Assembly (NCBI RefSeq): GCF_900115195.1
Contig: NZ_FOVO01000003.1
Span: forward strand, 62,001 to 126,000
DNA: 64,000 nt
Direction: 5' to 3'
Source: Xenorhabdus japonica
GTDB lineage: Bacteria; Pseudomonadota; Gammaproteobacteria; Enterobacterales; Enterobacteriaceae
Shown here: in pieces, positions 1-10,196 of the stretch
Layout: the number at the start of each line of letters is the position of its first letter
Position numbering within the stretch: position 1 is the stretch's first letter
The notes under the pieces: model-generated
Database searches by the model: none
What the model was told of the DNA's origin: nothing
Seen by the model: the letters and a program-made list of their open reading frames with translations, nothing else
Program-made: the position numbers and the translations under genes

Positions 1-1544
1 TTAGCAGTGAGGAATTTGGTACGAGAGATACATTCAAACAAAAACCAAATTCTCAATTAATGAAACTAAATATTAAACCCAATGAATTTCATGACTTGGA
101 ACTAAGCAGTCGTTTTTACCATAATAAGTTTAATAAACGCCATATTGATAGCTATGATTATTATATGAAATATCACTATACCCCATTTAATGAATTAGTG
201 GATACTAAGATTGTCCTTAGTTCTAGTTATGGGCGTCAAGATTATGCAGGAGATGCTTTGGGTACTTTGACTGAAAGCCAAGCAAAGAATAAATCTAATG
301 CTATTGATGTCAACAATACCAGTAGATTCAATTATAGCGATACTGATTTTTCTTTCACGTTAGGCAGTAAGTTGATGAGCACTGAATATAGTAAAAAAAG
401 CACAACTAATCTAACTAATGAAAAAGATGATTATGATGCAAAGCAAAATAATCCTTTTGCTCCGAGTGGAAAACAGAATATTTTTAGCTTTTATAGTAAG
501 TTAAAAATTGAACGTAGTATTTATACAGCCGAATTAGGAGTGAATTATTTGGATTACAGTGTAAAAGGAATTAAGCCAGCCTGTGATATCAGGATAAATT
601 GTTTCCCACAATGGGAAACTGAGTTAGATTTGAAAGAACGTGGGTTTAATCCGAGTATTTTATTATCTGCAGAGATTGTTCCTGAATTTCAGCCATTTGT
701 AAGCTATAGCCATTCAATGAGAGCACCAAATATTCAGGAAATATTTTTCTCTAATGAAGGTGGTGCTTCTATGAATCCATTCTTGAGAGGGGAAAAAGCT
801 GATACTTACCAAATTGGTTTTAATAGTTACCGCCCAAATTTAATTATTGACGGAGATGCATTCCGCTTGAAGGCTATGTATTTCCATACAAAGATTAAAA
901 ATCTTATCATCAATGAGTCTTATTTAATTTGTGAAACAGGAAAAATCTGTAAAAATGATGGAACTCTGACTGATGAAGATTGGAAAGGAGTTAACCCTAA
1001 CTTCAATTTAAATATTTACTCAAATAGCTGGACACCGGTAAATATGCATGGTTATGAAATTTCTGCTAATTATGATGCAGGAGTATTCTATAGTTCATTG
1101 GCATATAGCCAGCAAAAAACACAGCAACCTACCTCAGTTGCAACAACATATTTTGGCGCTAGCCCTGCTTCTCAGTTACCGGAGAGTTATTTTACATTAG
1201 ACACAGGAGTTAGATTCTTTGATGAGAAACTCCGCTTTGGGGCAATCGTAAAATATACAGGAAAATCCTATCGCCAAGATCCTGATGCAGAAACAGATGA
1301 AAATAACAACAATTGGATTAAGATGAAGGAAGAGAACAAAATTCCGACCATTATTGATCTATACAGTGATTATCAGATAAATAAAAATATTTTGATTAAA
1401 TTCTCTGTTCAGAACTTAACCAACCGAAACTATTCTGATGCATTGAACCGTATGAACACATCACCTATGATGGCAGATCAAGATGCTAAAACCCAAACTG
1501 CCCGCGGCCGAACTTACGTTATGGGAGCCGAAATTCGCTTTTGA
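1..1544 (+). CDS. TonB-dependent outer-membrane receptor, 5' end outside window
   Basis: The frame is open from base 3 (codons S-S-E-E-F-G) to a TGA at 1542-1544, so the gene begins upstream. What is visible is the C-terminal part of a 22-strand beta barrel: alternating Tyr/Phe/Asn-rich strands, a SHSMRAPNIQEIFF segment typical of the receptor signature, a two-cysteine extracellular loop (CETGKIC) and a terminal strand ending in Phe (GAEIRF) as required for barrel assembly. The style is closest to receptors of the haem/haemophore and haemoglobin type, but the ligand cannot be decided without the plug domain. An internal ATG at base 60 is not a start. A shared terminator hairpin separates it from convergent xseA. 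Confidence 0.82.
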   Translation, partial: SSEEFGTRDTFKQKPNSQLMKLNIKPNEFHDLELSSRFYHNKFNKRHIDSYDYYMKYHYTPFNELVDTKIVLSSSYGRQDYAGDALGTLTESQAKNKSNAIDVNNTSRFNYSDTDFSFTLGSKLMSTEYSKKSTTNLTNEKDDYDAKQNNPFAPSGKQNIFSFYSKLKIERSIYTAELGVNYLDYSVKGIKPACDIRINCFPQWETELDLKERGFNPSILLSAEIVPEFQPFVSYSHSMRAPNIQEIFFSNEGGASMNPFLRGEKADTYQIGFNSYRPNLIIDGDAFRLKAMYFHTKIKNLIINESYLICETGKICKNDGTLTDEDWKGVNPNFNLNIYSNSWTPVNMHGYEISANYDAGVFYSSLAYSQQKTQQPTSVATTYFGASPASQLPESYFTLDTGVRFFDEKLRFGAIVKYTGKSYRQDPDAETDENNNNWIKMKEENKIPTIIDLYSDYQINKNILIKFSVQNLTNRNYSDALNRMNTSPMMADQDAKTQTARGRTYVMGAEIRF

Positions 1545-1583
1545 TTTTCTAATGGAAAATAGAGCTCAAATCACCATATAAAA

Positions 1584-1613
1584 ATAGCGGTGAATCTTCA
1601 CCGCTATCTTATC
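1584..1613. terminator. Bidirectional terminator between receptor gene and xseA
   Basis: An 11-bp perfect stem (ATAGCGGTGAA / TTCACCGCTAT) with a 2-nt loop lies between the convergent stop codons. It is flanked by an A-rich run on the left and a short T-containing run on the right, so it can serve both genes. Confidence 0.8.
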
Positions 1614-1617
1614 AAAT

Positions 1618-2985
1618 CTATTTTAATTTCTTTCTCTTGTTTATTTTTGTAACCTGCGTCACCTGACTCTCAACCCAGCCATCCTGCAACCGTGTTTTCA
1701 GCATATCACCAGTTTTTACCTGCTTAACTTGCTTCAACAATTTTCCGTCAGATATTTCACTAATGCTGTAACCACGGCTTAACGTTGCCAATGGGCTAAC
1801 CGCTTCCATTCGTGAACAGGAAACGGCAAATTTTTCCCGATAACGTCCTAACTGCCGTTCGATAGCCTGTTTTAAGCGGAAATCAACTTGTTGAATAGAT
1901 TGACTATAACGCTGAATCTTCCGCTCAGGATGGATTTGTAACAATCGCTGATTTAACTTCTCATATGAAATTGAGTTCTGTTTTAAACAATGTAAAAAGC
2001 TATCAGCCAATTTTTGTCGTAATTCAGCTAAGTAATTTTGCTGACGTACCAAGCGCAAATCAGGACGTTGTTGCTGGAGACGGTGCTGTAATAAATTAAA
2101 CACCTGTTGTTTTTGGGCAAAGAAATAATCCATCGCCATTTCCTGACGTTGTTGCAGAGATTGAATTTGCCGCAATAACTCGATCTGATTACGGCTAACC
2201 AATTCTGCCGCCGCAGAAGGTGTTGGAGCGCGTAAATCAGCGACAAAATCCGCAATTGTCACATCAGTTTCATGTCCGACAGCGCTAACAATAGGAATAC
2301 GGCTTTGGAATATTGCTCGTGCAACGTACTCATCATTGAAACACCATAAATCTTCCAGCGATCCTCCGCCACGACCGACAATCAGGATATCACACTCTTG
2401 CCGCGCATTTGCCAGTTCGATCGCCCGAATAATCTGTAATGGCGCTTCGGTTCCCTGAACAGCGGTGGGATAAATAATAATTGGCAAGGAAGGATCACGG
2501 CGCTTCAAGATATTTAGAATATCGTGCAGAGCTGCGCCACTGGCGGAAGTAATGACACCGAGTCTTTTGGCCGGAGAGGGTAGCAGTTTTTTATGAATTT
2601 GATCAAACAAGCCTTCTGCGGTGAGTTTTTGTTTCAACATCTCAAATTGCTGTTGCAGCAAACCATCTCCGGCAGGTTGAATACTTTCCACAATCAGCTG
2701 ATAGTCACCCCGAGGTTCATACAGTGTAATCTGCGCCCGAACTAATACCTGCTGACCATTTTGTGGACGAAACGTTGCCCTAAGATTGTGACTTCGAAAC
2801 ATAGCGGCACGAATTTGTGCTCGTTCATCTTTTAATGTGAAGTACCAATGCCCTGATGATGGCTGAGAAAAATTGGACATTTCGGCAGATAACCAAATTC
2901 TGCCCATTTCCAGCTCCAATAGCTGACGAACCGTCTGATTCAGACGGCTAACAGAAAAGATTCCGGTATTGGTTGGTAGTGACAT
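1618..2985 (-). CDS. xseA: Exodeoxyribonuclease VII large subunit
   Basis: A 455-residue protein, the usual XseA length. Residues about 10-105 form the OB-fold nucleic-acid binding domain (with [11 protein letters not shown]), residues about 125-320 the catalytic domain with the family motifs GRGGGS and SAVGHETD, followed by a long Gln/Leu/Arg-rich coiled coil and a short C-terminal domain (LSRGYSI). With the small subunit XseB it degrades single-stranded DNA from both ends to oligonucleotides in the cytoplasm, supporting mismatch repair. It is divergent from guaB across a short promoter region, as in E. coli. The start at 2985 matches the known N-terminus ([16 protein letters not shown]). 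An ORF inside at 2028-2255 is a shadow. Confidence 0.97.
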   Translation of the reverse strand: MSLPTNTGIFSVSRLNQTVRQLLELEMGRIWLSAEMSNFSQPSSGHWYFTLKDERAQIRAAMFRSHNLRATFRPQNGQQVLVRAQITLYEPRGDYQLIVESIQPAGDGLLQQQFEMLKQKLTAEGLFDQIHKKLLPSPAKRLGVITSASGAALHDILNILKRRDPSLPIIIYPTAVQGTEAPLQIIRAIELANARQECDILIVGRGGGSLEDLWCFNDEYVARAIFQSRIPIVSAVGHETDVTIADFVADLRAPTPSAAAELVSRNQIELLRQIQSLQQRQEMAMDYFFAQKQQVFNLLQHRLQQQRPDLRLVRQQNYLAELRQKLADSFLHCLKQNSISYEKLNQRLLQIHPERKIQRYSQSIQQVDFRLKQAIERQLGRYREKFAVSCSRMEAVSPLATLSRGYSISEISDGKLLKQVKQVKTGDMLKTRLQDGWVESQVTQVTKINKRKKLK

Positions 2986-3074
2986 GTGAGCTAGATCAAA
3001 TTTTAAAACAAGGGCTTAATTAATTGATATTAATCTCATTGCATTACTAATCAAGAATTTTTTTCAAAAAATGC

Positions 3075-3103
3075 TGGAGGCAACCAATTTCGGCCTGTAT
3101 AAT
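3075..3103 (+). promoter_or_regulatory. guaBA promoter with possible PurR operator
   Basis: A perfect -10 TATAAT is at 3098-3103, 55 bases before the guaB ATG. A 16-bp stretch at 3078-3093 (AGGCAACCAATTTCGG) agrees with the PurR consensus at about 10 of 16 positions and sits between the -35 region and the -10, which would repress by occlusion. PurR control of guaBA is known in E. coli; here the operator is an inference from partial sequence match. Confidence 0.5.
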
Positions 3104-3157
3104 GCCGCGGCAATATTTTATCCCTCTTATTGCCCATAGCCTGGTGAGATATTGCCC

Positions 3158-4624
3158 ATGTTACGAATTAAAAAAGAAGCATTAACCTTTGACGATGTAT
3201 TGTTGGTTCCTGCCCACTCAACAGTCTTGCCTAACACAGCAGATCTGTCCACTCAATTAACTTCCACCATTCGCCTAAACGTACCTATGCTTTCCGCAGC
3301 TATGGATACCGTGACGGAATCCTCACTGGCAATCGCACTGGCACAGGAAGGGGGCGTTGGCTTCATTCATAAAAATATGTCGATTGAACATCAGGCTGAA
3401 GAAGTCAGCCGCGTGAAAAAGCATGAAAGCGGTGTCGTGACCGATCCTGTTACTGTTACACCACAGACGACTCTGCGTGAAGTCCATGAACTGACGGAAC
3501 GTAATGGTTTTGCAGGTTACCCAGTGGTAACAGAAGCAAACGAATTGGTAGGTATTATTACTGGCCGTGATGTACGTTTCGTTACCGATTTGGATCAGCC
3601 TGTGACTGCGGTAATGACACCTAAAGAACGTTTGGTGACGGTAAAAGAAGGCGAAGCCCGTGAAGTTGTTTTGCAGAAAATGCACGAGAAACGTGTTGAG
3701 AAAGCACTGGTTGTTGATGACAGCTTCCATCTGCTCGGCATGATTACAGTGAAAGATTTTCAGAAAGCAGAGCGTAAACCAAACGCATGTAAAGACGAAC
3801 AAGGCCGTCTGCGTGTTGGTGCTGCGGTTGGTGCAGGTGCTGGCAACGAAGAACGTGTTGATGCATTGGTTGCTGCAGGTGTCGATGTATTACTGATTGA
3901 CTCTTCCCACGGTCATTCTGAAGGTGTTTTGCAGCGTATTCGTGAGACTCGCGCTAAATATCCTGATCTGCAAATCATCGGCGGTAACGTAGCAACGGGT
4001 GAAGGTGCCAAAGCACTGATGGAAGCAGGTGTGAACGCAGTTAAAGTGGGTATCGGTCCTGGTTCCATTTGTACGACCCGTATTGTTACCGGTGTTGGTG
4101 TTCCTCAAATCACTGCCATTGCAGATGCGGTTGAAGCTCTGGAAGGGACTGGCATTCCTGTTATTGCGGATGGTGGCATCCGTTTCTCTGGTGACATCGC
4201 CAAAGCGATTGCCGCAGGTGCATCATGTGTGATGGTTGGTTCCATGCTGGCAGGAACAGAAGAATCTCCGGGTGAAATCGAACTTTACCAAGGCCGTTCA
4301 TTCAAATCTTACCGCGGTATGGGTTCTTTGGGCGCGATGTCCAAAGGTTCTTCTGATCGTTACTTCCAGACTGATAATGCAGCTGACAAACTGGTTCCTG
4401 AAGGTATCGAAGGTCGTGTGGCTTACAAGGGCCTGCTGAAAAGCATTGTTCACCAACAAATGGGTGGTTTGCGTTCCTGTATGGGGCTGACTGGTTGTGC
4501 AACCATTGATGAACTGAGAACTAAAGCAGAATTTGTTCGTATCAGTGGTGCAGGTATTCAGGAAAGCCATGTTCATGACGTGACGATCACCAAAGAATCA
4601 CCAAACTATCGTTTAGGTCTGTAA
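3158..4624 (+). CDS. guaB: IMP dehydrogenase
   Basis: Catalyses NAD-dependent oxidation of IMP to XMP, the committed step of GMP synthesis. The 488-residue product is collinear with E. coli GuaB: an N-terminal TIM-barrel part, two CBS domains at about residues 95-205, and the catalytic loop GPGSICTTR with the active-site cysteine at residue 305 (TGT at 4070). The flap region (KGSSDRYFQ) and the C-terminal YRLG are present. I choose ATG 3158 rather than an in-frame TTG six bases upstream because the protein then begins [13 protein letters not shown], the conserved start. It forms an operon with guaA, separated by 78 bases containing a hairpin. Confidence 0.98.
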   Translation: MLRIKKEALTFDDVLLVPAHSTVLPNTADLSTQLTSTIRLNVPMLSAAMDTVTESSLAIALAQEGGVGFIHKNMSIEHQAEEVSRVKKHESGVVTDPVTVTPQTTLREVHELTERNGFAGYPVVTEANELVGIITGRDVRFVTDLDQPVTAVMTPKERLVTVKEGEAREVVLQKMHEKRVEKALVVDDSFHLLGMITVKDFQKAERKPNACKDEQGRLRVGAAVGAGAGNEERVDALVAAGVDVLLIDSSHGHSEGVLQRIRETRAKYPDLQIIGGNVATGEGAKALMEAGVNAVKVGIGPGSICTTRIVTGVGVPQITAIADAVEALEGTGIPVIADGGIRFSGDIAKAIAAGASCVMVGSMLAGTEESPGEIELYQGRSFKSYRGMGSLGAMSKGSSDRYFQTDNAADKLVPEGIEGRVAYKGLLKSIVHQQMGGLRSCMGLTGCATIDELRTKAEFVRISGAGIQESHVHDVTITKESPNYRLGL

Positions 4625-4633
4625 TTTATTTAG

Positions 4634-4669
4634 AGTGGCCCATAATCGGGCCACTGACTTTTTTATTTT
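4634..4669 (+). terminator. Hairpin with U-tract between guaB and guaA
   Basis: An 8-bp perfect stem (AGTGGCCC / GGGCCACT) with a 6-nt loop is followed by a T-rich run. Its position inside the guaBA operon suggests partial termination that would set guaB expression above guaA; this is an inference. Confidence 0.7.
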
Positions 4670-4702
4670 TTAATTGCCACTTGTTTTTGGAACTCACCTC
4701 AA

Positions 4703-6280
4703 ATGACAACTAATATCCATCAGCATCGCATTCTGATCCTTGATTTTGGCTCGCAATATACTCAGCTTATTGCTCGCCGCATTCGTGAACTTGGTGTTTA
4801 TTGTGAACTTTGGACATGGCGTGTCACTGAAGAGCAAATCCGTGAATTTAATCCGAATGGTATTATCCTTTCTGGTGGGCCAGAAAGCACGACTGAGCAC
4901 AATAGCCCACGTGCGCCGGAATATGTTTTCAATGCGGGTGTACCAGTGCTGGGTATCTGTTATGGCATGCAAACCATGTCTACGCAATTGGGTGGTCAAG
5001 TTTCTAACTCTGATGAGCGTGAATTTGGTTATGCGCAGGTTGAAATCAAAAATGATTGTGAACTATTCCGCGATATTCAAGATGCTCTGAGCGAAGCCGG
5101 CAAACCGTTGCTGGATGTATGGATGAGTCATGGTGATAAAGTGTCGGCTATTCCAGCTGATTTCACAACCATTGCCAGCACGGATACTTGTCCGTTTGCT
5201 ATTATGGCTAACGATGAAAAACGTTTTTATGGTGTACAATTCCACCCGGAAGTGACTCATACTCATCAAGGCTTGAATATTCTGAAACGTTTCGTGTTGG
5301 ATATTTGTCAATGTGAAGCATTGTGGACACCTGCTTCTATCATCGGCGATATCGTCGAACGTCTGCGTGCGCAGATTGGTGATGATCACGTTATTCTGGC
5401 ACTGTCTGGCGGTGTGGATTCTTCCGTCACTGCACTACTGTTGAATCGTGCGATTGGTAAGCGTCTGACTTGTGTTTTCGTAGATAATGGCTTGTTGCGT
5501 TTGAACGAAGCGGATCAGGTGATGGAGATGTTTGCAGGCAAATTTGACCTGAACATCATCCATGTTAAAGCGGAAGATCGCTTCCTGTCTGCACTGGCAG
5601 GAATTGATGATCCAGAAGCTAAACGTAAAGCTATTGGTCACGCCTTTATTGATGTATTTGATGAAGAAGCCTCGAAACAAACTCAGGTTAAGTGGCTGGC
5701 ACAGGGTACGATTTACCCAGACGTTATCGAATCTGCGGCATCTGCAACGGGTAATGCTCATGTTATTAAATCTCACCACAATGTAGGTGGCTTGCCAGAA
5801 GATATGAAACTGGGTCTGGTTGAACCGCTGAAAGAGTTGTTCAAAGATGAAGTTCGCCGTATCGGTTTGGAACTGGGTCTGCCATATAACATGCTGTATC
5901 GCCACCCATTCCCAGGTCCGGGCCTTGGTGTTCGCGTATTGGGTGAGGTGAAGAAAGAGTATTGTGACTTGCTGCGCCGTGCTGATGCTATCTTTATTGA
6001 AGAACTGCATAAAGCAGATCTATACCATAAAGTCAGCCAGGCATTTACCGTATTCCTGCCAGTTCGTTCTGTCGGTGTTATGGGCGATGGTCGTAAATAT
6101 GACTGGGTTGTGTCTCTGCGTGCGGTAGAAACTATTGACTTTATGACCGCTCATTGGGCGCATCTGCCATATGATTTCTTGGGGCGAGTATCGAACAGAA
6201 TCATTAATGAAGTGGATGGTATTTCGCGGGTAGTCTATGACATTAGCGGTAAACCACCAGCGACAATTGAGTGGGAATGA
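4703..6280 (+). CDS. guaA: GMP synthase (glutamine-hydrolysing)
   Basis: Converts XMP to GMP using ATP and glutamine. The 525 residues match the E. coli length. The class I glutamine amidotransferase domain (about 1-205) shows the nucleophile in GICYGMQ (Cys86) and the His/Glu pair in FHPEVTH; the ATP-pyrophosphatase P-loop is LSGGVDSS at about residues 235-242; the dimerisation/XMP-binding C-terminal domain ends PPATIEWE. It is the second gene of the guaBA operon and is followed by a strong terminator. Several long antisense ORFs inside are shadows of this highly conserved gene. Confidence 0.98.
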   Translation: MTTNIHQHRILILDFGSQYTQLIARRIRELGVYCELWTWRVTEEQIREFNPNGIILSGGPESTTEHNSPRAPEYVFNAGVPVLGICYGMQTMSTQLGGQVSNSDEREFGYAQVEIKNDCELFRDIQDALSEAGKPLLDVWMSHGDKVSAIPADFTTIASTDTCPFAIMANDEKRFYGVQFHPEVTHTHQGLNILKRFVLDICQCEALWTPASIIGDIVERLRAQIGDDHVILALSGGVDSSVTALLLNRAIGKRLTCVFVDNGLLRLNEADQVMEMFAGKFDLNIIHVKAEDRFLSALAGIDDPEAKRKAIGHAFIDVFDEEASKQTQVKWLAQGTIYPDVIESAASATGNAHVIKSHHNVGGLPEDMKLGLVEPLKELFKDEVRRIGLELGLPYNMLYRHPFPGPGLGVRVLGEVKKEYCDLLRRADAIFIEELHKADLYHKVSQAFTVFLPVRSVGVMGDGRKYDWVVSLRAVETIDFMTAHWAHLPYDFLGRVSNRIINEVDGISRVVYDISGKPPATIEWE

Positions 6281-6326
6281 TTTAAAGCCTTTCCAAGCCT
6301 CACCAAATCATCATGATTTTCTAAGT

Positions 6327-6352
6327 AAGACCCTGATTTCAGGGTCTTTTAC
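6327..6352 (+). terminator. guaBA operon terminator
   Basis: A 9-bp perfect stem (AAGACCCTG / CAGGGTCTT) with a 4-nt loop and a trailing T-run lies 46 bases after the guaA stop. Confidence 0.88.
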
Positions 6353-6672
6353 TTTCCATTGAACCTGTACAGCAATGGTCGGATAAGAATTGAATATCTT
6401 GTTCTTTGTTTTCTTAACAAAAGAAAAGAGTGTGATTCCTTTCACGCTTTATGCTCGAATAGGGCAAAATTAGGAAATATTCTTAGTTCAACTAAGAGCA
6501 TAGCTCAAGCCAATTTTCCTCCGGTTTTTTAAACTGTCCCGTAATAACCATACCTATAAAAACTATATCCAAAAAAACTATATCTACGAAAACTTTCTCT
6601 TTCTTGCGATTTGCCTTTTTATTTTCACCTGCTTCAAAAAGGCTTTTTCTCGTGATCACCTAAGGATTTAAA
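6353..6672 (+). promoter_or_regulatory. uhpT upstream region: CRP site and palindrome
   Basis: This 320-base gap holds no gene. At 6432-6447 TGTGA-N6-TCACG is a near-perfect CRP site, matching the known CRP dependence of uhpT in E. coli. At 6481-6497 a perfect 7-bp inverted repeat (TCTTAGT tca ACTAAGA) is a candidate site for UhpA or another activator; that assignment is only positional. An AAGGA ribosome site precedes the uhpT ATG. The -10 is not obvious. Confidence 0.5.
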
Positions 6673-8049
6673 ATGCTTAAGATTTTAGAACAAATTCGTA
6701 AGCCAACACTGGATCTTCCAGTGGAAGTTCGCCGTAAAATGTGGTTCAAACCCTTTATACAGTCGTATTTGGTGGTTTTTATCGGTTATATGGCTATGTA
6801 TTTGGTACGTAAAAACTTTAACATAGCCCAAAACGATATGATCTCGACTTATGGTCTGTCGATGACGCAGTTGGGGTTGATAGGGTTAGGTTTTTCTATT
6901 ACTTACGGTATTGGTAAAACCGTCGTTGCTTACTATGCAGATGGCAAAAACACCAAACAATTTCTGCCGTTTATGTTAATCCTATCCGGCCTGGCCATGT
7001 TAGGTTTTAGCATGAGTATGGGAAGTTCTAGCATCAGTGTTTTCCTGATGGTGGCATTTTATGCGTTGAGTGGATTTTTCCAAAGTATAGGTGGGCCTGC
7101 CAGCTATTCTACCATTACGAAATGGACTCCCCGTAATAAGCGTGGAACCTATCTGGGTTTATGGAATCTGTCACATAATGTAGGTGGCGCTGCTGCGGCT
7201 GGGGTTGCTCTCTTTGGTGCTCACTATTTCTTTAATGGTCATGTGATAGGGATGTTTATTTTTCCTTCTATTATCGCGTTGATCATTGGCTTCATTGGGT
7301 TACGTTATGGTAGTGATTCTCCAGAAAGTTACGGTTTGGGTAAGGTAGAAGAGTTATTTGGTGAAGCTGTCAGCGAAGAAGATATCGCCGCAGAAGAAAA
7401 TCAAATGACCAAACGTGAAATTTTTGTTGAATATGTATTAAAAAACAAAGTCATTTGGCTACTTTGTTTTGCCAATATATTCCTTTACATCGTGCGCATT
7501 GGTATCGACCAGTGGTCAACGGTATATGCGTATCAAGTATTGGGGCAGTCAAAAGAAACCGCCATCACGGGTTTTACCATGTTCGAAATAGGGGCGTTGG
7601 TAGGTACGTTAATGTGGGGGTATCTGTCAGATTTAGCGAATGGTCGCCGTGCTCTGGTTGCCTGTGTTTCGTTAAGTTTGATTATTGTCTGTCTTGAATT
7701 CTATCAACACGCAACCAGTGAATACATGTACTTGGGATCTTTGTTTGTACTTGGTTTCTTGGTATTTGGCCCACAATTGTTGATTGGTGTGGCTGCTGTT
7801 GGTTTTGTACCGAAAAAAGCAATCAGTGTAGCTGATGGTGTCAAAGGAACTTTTGCCTACTTAATCGGTGACAGCTTTGCTAAGCTTGGTTTGGGGATGA
7901 TTGCTGATGGAGTGCCTATTTTTGGTTTGACTGGCTGGAAAGGAACGTTTGTTGCCCTTGATACTTCAGCTTTTATATGTCTCAGCTTACTTGTTTGCGT
8001 AGCTATTGCGGAAGAGCGAAAAATTCGAAAAACGAAGAAAGTACATTAA
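6673..8049 (+). CDS. uhpT: Hexose-6-phosphate:phosphate antiporter UhpT
   Basis: A 458-residue, twelve-helix major-facilitator protein of the organophosphate:Pi antiporter family that takes up glucose-6-phosphate and related sugar phosphates in exchange for phosphate across the inner membrane. It aligns end to end with E. coli UhpT: the N-terminal RKPTLDLP...RRKMWFKPF segment, the substrate-binding Arg46 in YLVRKNFN, the conserved VRIGIDQWS region carrying the second essential Arg, and the charged C-terminus EERKIRK. In E. coli it is the last gene of uhpABCT; here it precedes uhpA in the same orientation. It appears intact, although the sensor gene uhpC downstream is broken. Confidence 0.97.
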   Translation: MLKILEQIRKPTLDLPVEVRRKMWFKPFIQSYLVVFIGYMAMYLVRKNFNIAQNDMISTYGLSMTQLGLIGLGFSITYGIGKTVVAYYADGKNTKQFLPFMLILSGLAMLGFSMSMGSSSISVFLMVAFYALSGFFQSIGGPASYSTITKWTPRNKRGTYLGLWNLSHNVGGAAAAGVALFGAHYFFNGHVIGMFIFPSIIALIIGFIGLRYGSDSPESYGLGKVEELFGEAVSEEDIAAEENQMTKREIFVEYVLKNKVIWLLCFANIFLYIVRIGIDQWSTVYAYQVLGQSKETAITGFTMFEIGALVGTLMWGYLSDLANGRRALVACVSLSLIIVCLEFYQHATSEYMYLGSLFVLGFLVFGPQLLIGVAAVGFVPKKAISVADGVKGTFAYLIGDSFAKLGLGMIADGVPIFGLTGWKGTFVALDTSAFICLSLLVCVAIAEERKIRKTKKVH

Positions 8050-8070
8050 GCCATACTGAAAAAACATATT

Positions 8071-8102
8071 GATGCTGTTGTATATCCACAGCAGCATCTT
8101 TT
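8071..8102 (+). terminator. uhpT terminator
   Basis: A 10-bp stem with one wobble (GATGCTGTTG / CAGCAGCATC), an 8-nt loop and a T4 tract. It isolates uhpT from uhpA, which therefore needs its own promoter in 8103-8216. Confidence 0.8.
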
Positions 8103-8216
8103 CATCACTTTTTACCCTGATGTTCTATCTTGCTATTTATCGCAAGCCATTATCTATTGTGAAGCTATATCAATAAGAGTAATTTAGCCCGATTCGTAAT
8201 TCGATAATAAATAATG

Positions 8217-8825
8217 ATGATTAAAGTAGCATTAGTTGATGATCATGTTGTTGTGCGTTCGGGATTCGCTCAATTGCTGAATTTAGAACCCGATATTGAA
8301 GTTGTGGGTGAGTTCAGTTCGTGCGTCGAAGCCAGGCAAGGGTTACCAGGATCGGGCGCAACGGTTTGCATTCTCGATATTTCGATGAAAGATGAAAGTG
8401 GGTTGTCTCTACTGAAAGATATCCCTTCAGGCATTACCTGCATTATGCTGAGTGTTCATGATTCTGCCACTATGGTGGAAAATGCTCTGAAGGCTGGTGC
8501 ACGTGGTTATCTCAGTAAACGTTGTAGCCCGGATGAATTGGTTCAAGCAGTGCGCACTACAGCCAATAATGGTTGTTATCTCACACCGGACATTATGCTT
8601 AATTTAACGTCATCAAAGAGTCATCCGGCTTTATCGGAACAGCTAACTAAAAGAGAGCGACAAGTTGGAGAGATGCTGGCCAGTGGTATGGATGTTAAAG
8701 CTGTAGCGGCTGAACTAGGATTAAGCCATAAAACAGTACATGTCCATCGAGCCAATGCGATGAGTAAATTAGGGGTAACGAATAACGTTGGTTTAGCGAA
8801 TTATTTTGCCACTAGTGATCTCTAA
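8217..8825 (+). CDS. uhpA: Response regulator UhpA (activator of uhpT)
   Basis: A NarL/FixJ-family response regulator of 202 residues. The receiver domain has the acidic pair Asp8-Asp9, the phospho-acceptor Asp54 (CILDISM), Ser/Thr in MLSVHDS and Lys in LSKRCSP. The C-terminal LuxR-type helix-turn-helix starts at LTKRERQV and contains [17 protein letters not shown]. It is phosphorylated by UhpB and activates uhpT. I start at the second of two adjacent ATGs (8217), matching E. coli MITVALIDDH. Its cognate kinase gene uhpB lies 8.3 kb downstream beyond an accessory insertion rather than immediately adjacent. Confidence 0.95.
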   Translation: MIKVALVDDHVVVRSGFAQLLNLEPDIEVVGEFSSCVEARQGLPGSGATVCILDISMKDESGLSLLKDIPSGITCIMLSVHDSATMVENALKAGARGYLSKRCSPDELVQAVRTTANNGCYLTPDIMLNLTSSKSHPALSEQLTKRERQVGEMLASGMDVKAVAAELGLSHKTVHVHRANAMSKLGVTNNVGLANYFATSDL

Positions 8826-8890
8826 TGCGTCGAATCTGATAGGTGCAATTATCTTATTAATCAATATGATATTTTATAAAGGAGTGCTAT

Positions 8891-8900
8891 TGGGGTGCTG
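8891..8900 (+). repeat. Direct repeat, candidate left attachment site of island
   Basis: TGGGGTGCTG occurs here, 66 bases after the uhpA stop, and again at 17013-17022, about 100 bases before uhpB. A phage-type regulator relic lies just inside the left copy and an integrase stump just inside the right copy, as expected for attL/attR. The match is short, so this is tentative. Confidence 0.45.
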
Positions 8901-8944
8901 TAATGAACGTAGCACCCGGTGGTTCTTGAGGGGGTATTGCAAGA

Positions 8945-9210
8945 TTATTTTCTTTTAAGCTGCATCATCCTCTCCACTTCTTTCACGGCAAGTTCTCTTT
9001 GTTCGTCAATATATTCGGCGAGATCATGCACATGAACGATTCATGGTGACTTTTGGCTATCGTTCATTTTGTAGGTTGGGATTTTTAGTTTGCCCTCGTT
9101 AGCCTTACGTTCTGCCGTTGTTGGACTTAGCTTAAGATATTTCTCAGCTATAACTGATAATGGGATTTGAGATGTTTCAAACTCTGCCATTAATAAAAAA
9201 CTGTATTCAT
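8945..9210 (-). pseudogene. PrtN-like prophage/pyocin activator, broken
   Basis: Read on the minus strand, the region translates as a short PrtN-family regulator: start ATG at 9210, then (after a frame correction) FLLMAEFETSQIPLSV, YLKLSPTTAERKA, KLKIPTYKMNDSQKSP, and IVHVHDLAEYIDEQRE, ending with TAA at 8945-8947. Two lesions are visible. A T6 tract near the start is one base short, so the ATG frame hits TAA after six codons; and the conserved Trp after SQKSP is TGA (9041-9043). PrtN proteins activate prophage or tailocin genes and are commonly found near integrases. The gene is evidently dead and marks this DNA as former phage or island material. A GGAGG ribosome site upstream is preserved. 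Confidence 0.75.
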
Positions 9211-9212
9211 TT

Positions 9213-9516
9213 TCACTTTCCCCCTCCTTTCTGATAACCGTTCTCCATAATTATTTTCGCCACTCCTGCCGGAGTTACTCTATCATTCCATGTTGCATCA
9301 AAATTGTGATAAGGTGATAGCAATGTCATTATCGTCGTCGTGCTAATCCTGTGCTTACAGACCAATTACGGCTCTAGTACTAATCCATCTTTATAAACTT
9401 TATACCATTTTCCTGGCTCTATGTCCCTTCGTAATTCTGCCAACAATGGGCTGTTGCCCAGAAAAAGGAAGTGACACCAATACAAAGCTAAATAAAACCT
9501 TTGCAAGTCGTTTCAT
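9213..9516 (-). pseudogene. Degraded ORF with signal-peptide-like N-terminus, unknown function
   Basis: From an ATG at 9516 the minus strand encodes MKRLAKVLFSFVLVSLPFS, a good signal peptide. A frameshift follows; the neighbouring frame then reads LLAELRRDIEPGKWYKVY, hits a TAA, and continues STTTIMTLLSPYHNFDATW and VTPAGVAKIIMENGYQ to a TGA at 9213-9215, three bases before the prtN-like start. The tight junction suggests the two were once translated together. I do not recognise the family. About 100 codons with at least two lesions. Confidence 0.45.
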
Positions 9517-9839
9517 ATGAATATCTTCAATATAAGTAAGTTGGTTTTAAAGTATTCTGACAACAGAATTAGAATAACTCTGGTGTAATATGAGGAATTA
9601 TATAAATATTCAACTAAACGGAATTAAAACCAAAACCGATTTATTTCGGATAACACATTAATAAAATATAAATAAAATTGATTTTTAAAAATTATACGGT
9701 TAGTGAAATCTTTGAATTTACAACTCAATTTGATCGGGGTCGAATAGCACCCTACATGCAAGATAAATCAATATGTTAATCTGGTTTTCAGCGAAAAAGA
9801 GAACATTCATGAAAGACGAATTTGAATGGTGTGATAAAT

Positions 9840-9941
9840 ATGAACACTTCTAAATATCCAACTCGTACTGAAGAACAGGAAGAGCGGGTGAGGAAATTTA
9901 ATGCTGCTCTTCTGAGCGGTAAATATTTCTCACTACTGTAA
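9840..9941 (+). CDS. Possible 33-codon ORF, unknown
   Basis: ATG at 9840 opens 33 codons (MNTSKYPTRTEEQEERVRKF...), charged and probably helical, overlapping the end of a 14-codon ORF starting at 9809 (MKDEFEWCDKYEHF). The pair could be one small gene split by a frameshift. There is no family match I recognise and no clear ribosome site; it may simply be relic DNA. Confidence 0.2.
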   Translation: MNTSKYPTRTEEQEERVRKFNAALLSGKYFSLL

Positions 9942-10099
9942 TTCCAGCTTCTCTTTGAGAGGCATTAAGACCTGTTTAAGGTGCGTCCACTCAGGCTACC
10001 GTCTGGATGGCGGTATTGTGAAGCCCATATCCCCTTTCTCAGACAATAGTTACCATCTGACTAATGGCTGACATAGCATTTATTTAAGGCGACAGAAGA
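9942..10099. other. Non-coding stretch before the toxin-antitoxin genes
   Basis: No convincing reading frame on either strand, no repeats and no hairpin of note. Probably remnant island DNA. Likewise 9517-9808 is very AT-rich and shows only a possible promoter for leftward transcription. Confidence 0.4.
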
Positions 10100-10165
10100 T
10101 TGCATAACTCGATAAAATATTGCATATTATAAGTGCGCCTCCGAAGGCGTATGCGTCTGACCGCA
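10100..10165 (+). promoter_or_regulatory. Promoter and possible operator of the toxin-antitoxin pair
   Basis: TTGCATA occurs twice in direct orientation (10100-10106 and 10120-10126). The first can act as -35 with TATTAT at 10125-10130 as -10 (19-bp spacing). Immediately downstream are inverted repeats (CGCCT ccg AAGGCG, and ATGCGT ctgac CGCAT), reasonable targets for autorepression by the antitoxin complex. Inference only. Confidence 0.4.
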
Positions 10166-10196
10166 TGTAATACAAATCCCGAGAGAGAGCACGCAA

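Noticed and set aside
3323-3802. 159-codon antisense ORF within guaB
   Set aside because: Composition is that of a shadow frame (His/Phe/Cys-rich), no ribosome site, and the sense strand is clearly guaB.
5435-6010. 191-codon antisense ORF within guaA
   Set aside because: Overlaps the catalytic core of GMP synthase; no recognisable domain on the minus strand.
8881-8930. GGGTGCT...AGCACCC hairpin as uhpA terminator
   Set aside because: No T-run follows, and the left arm coincides with the candidate att repeat.
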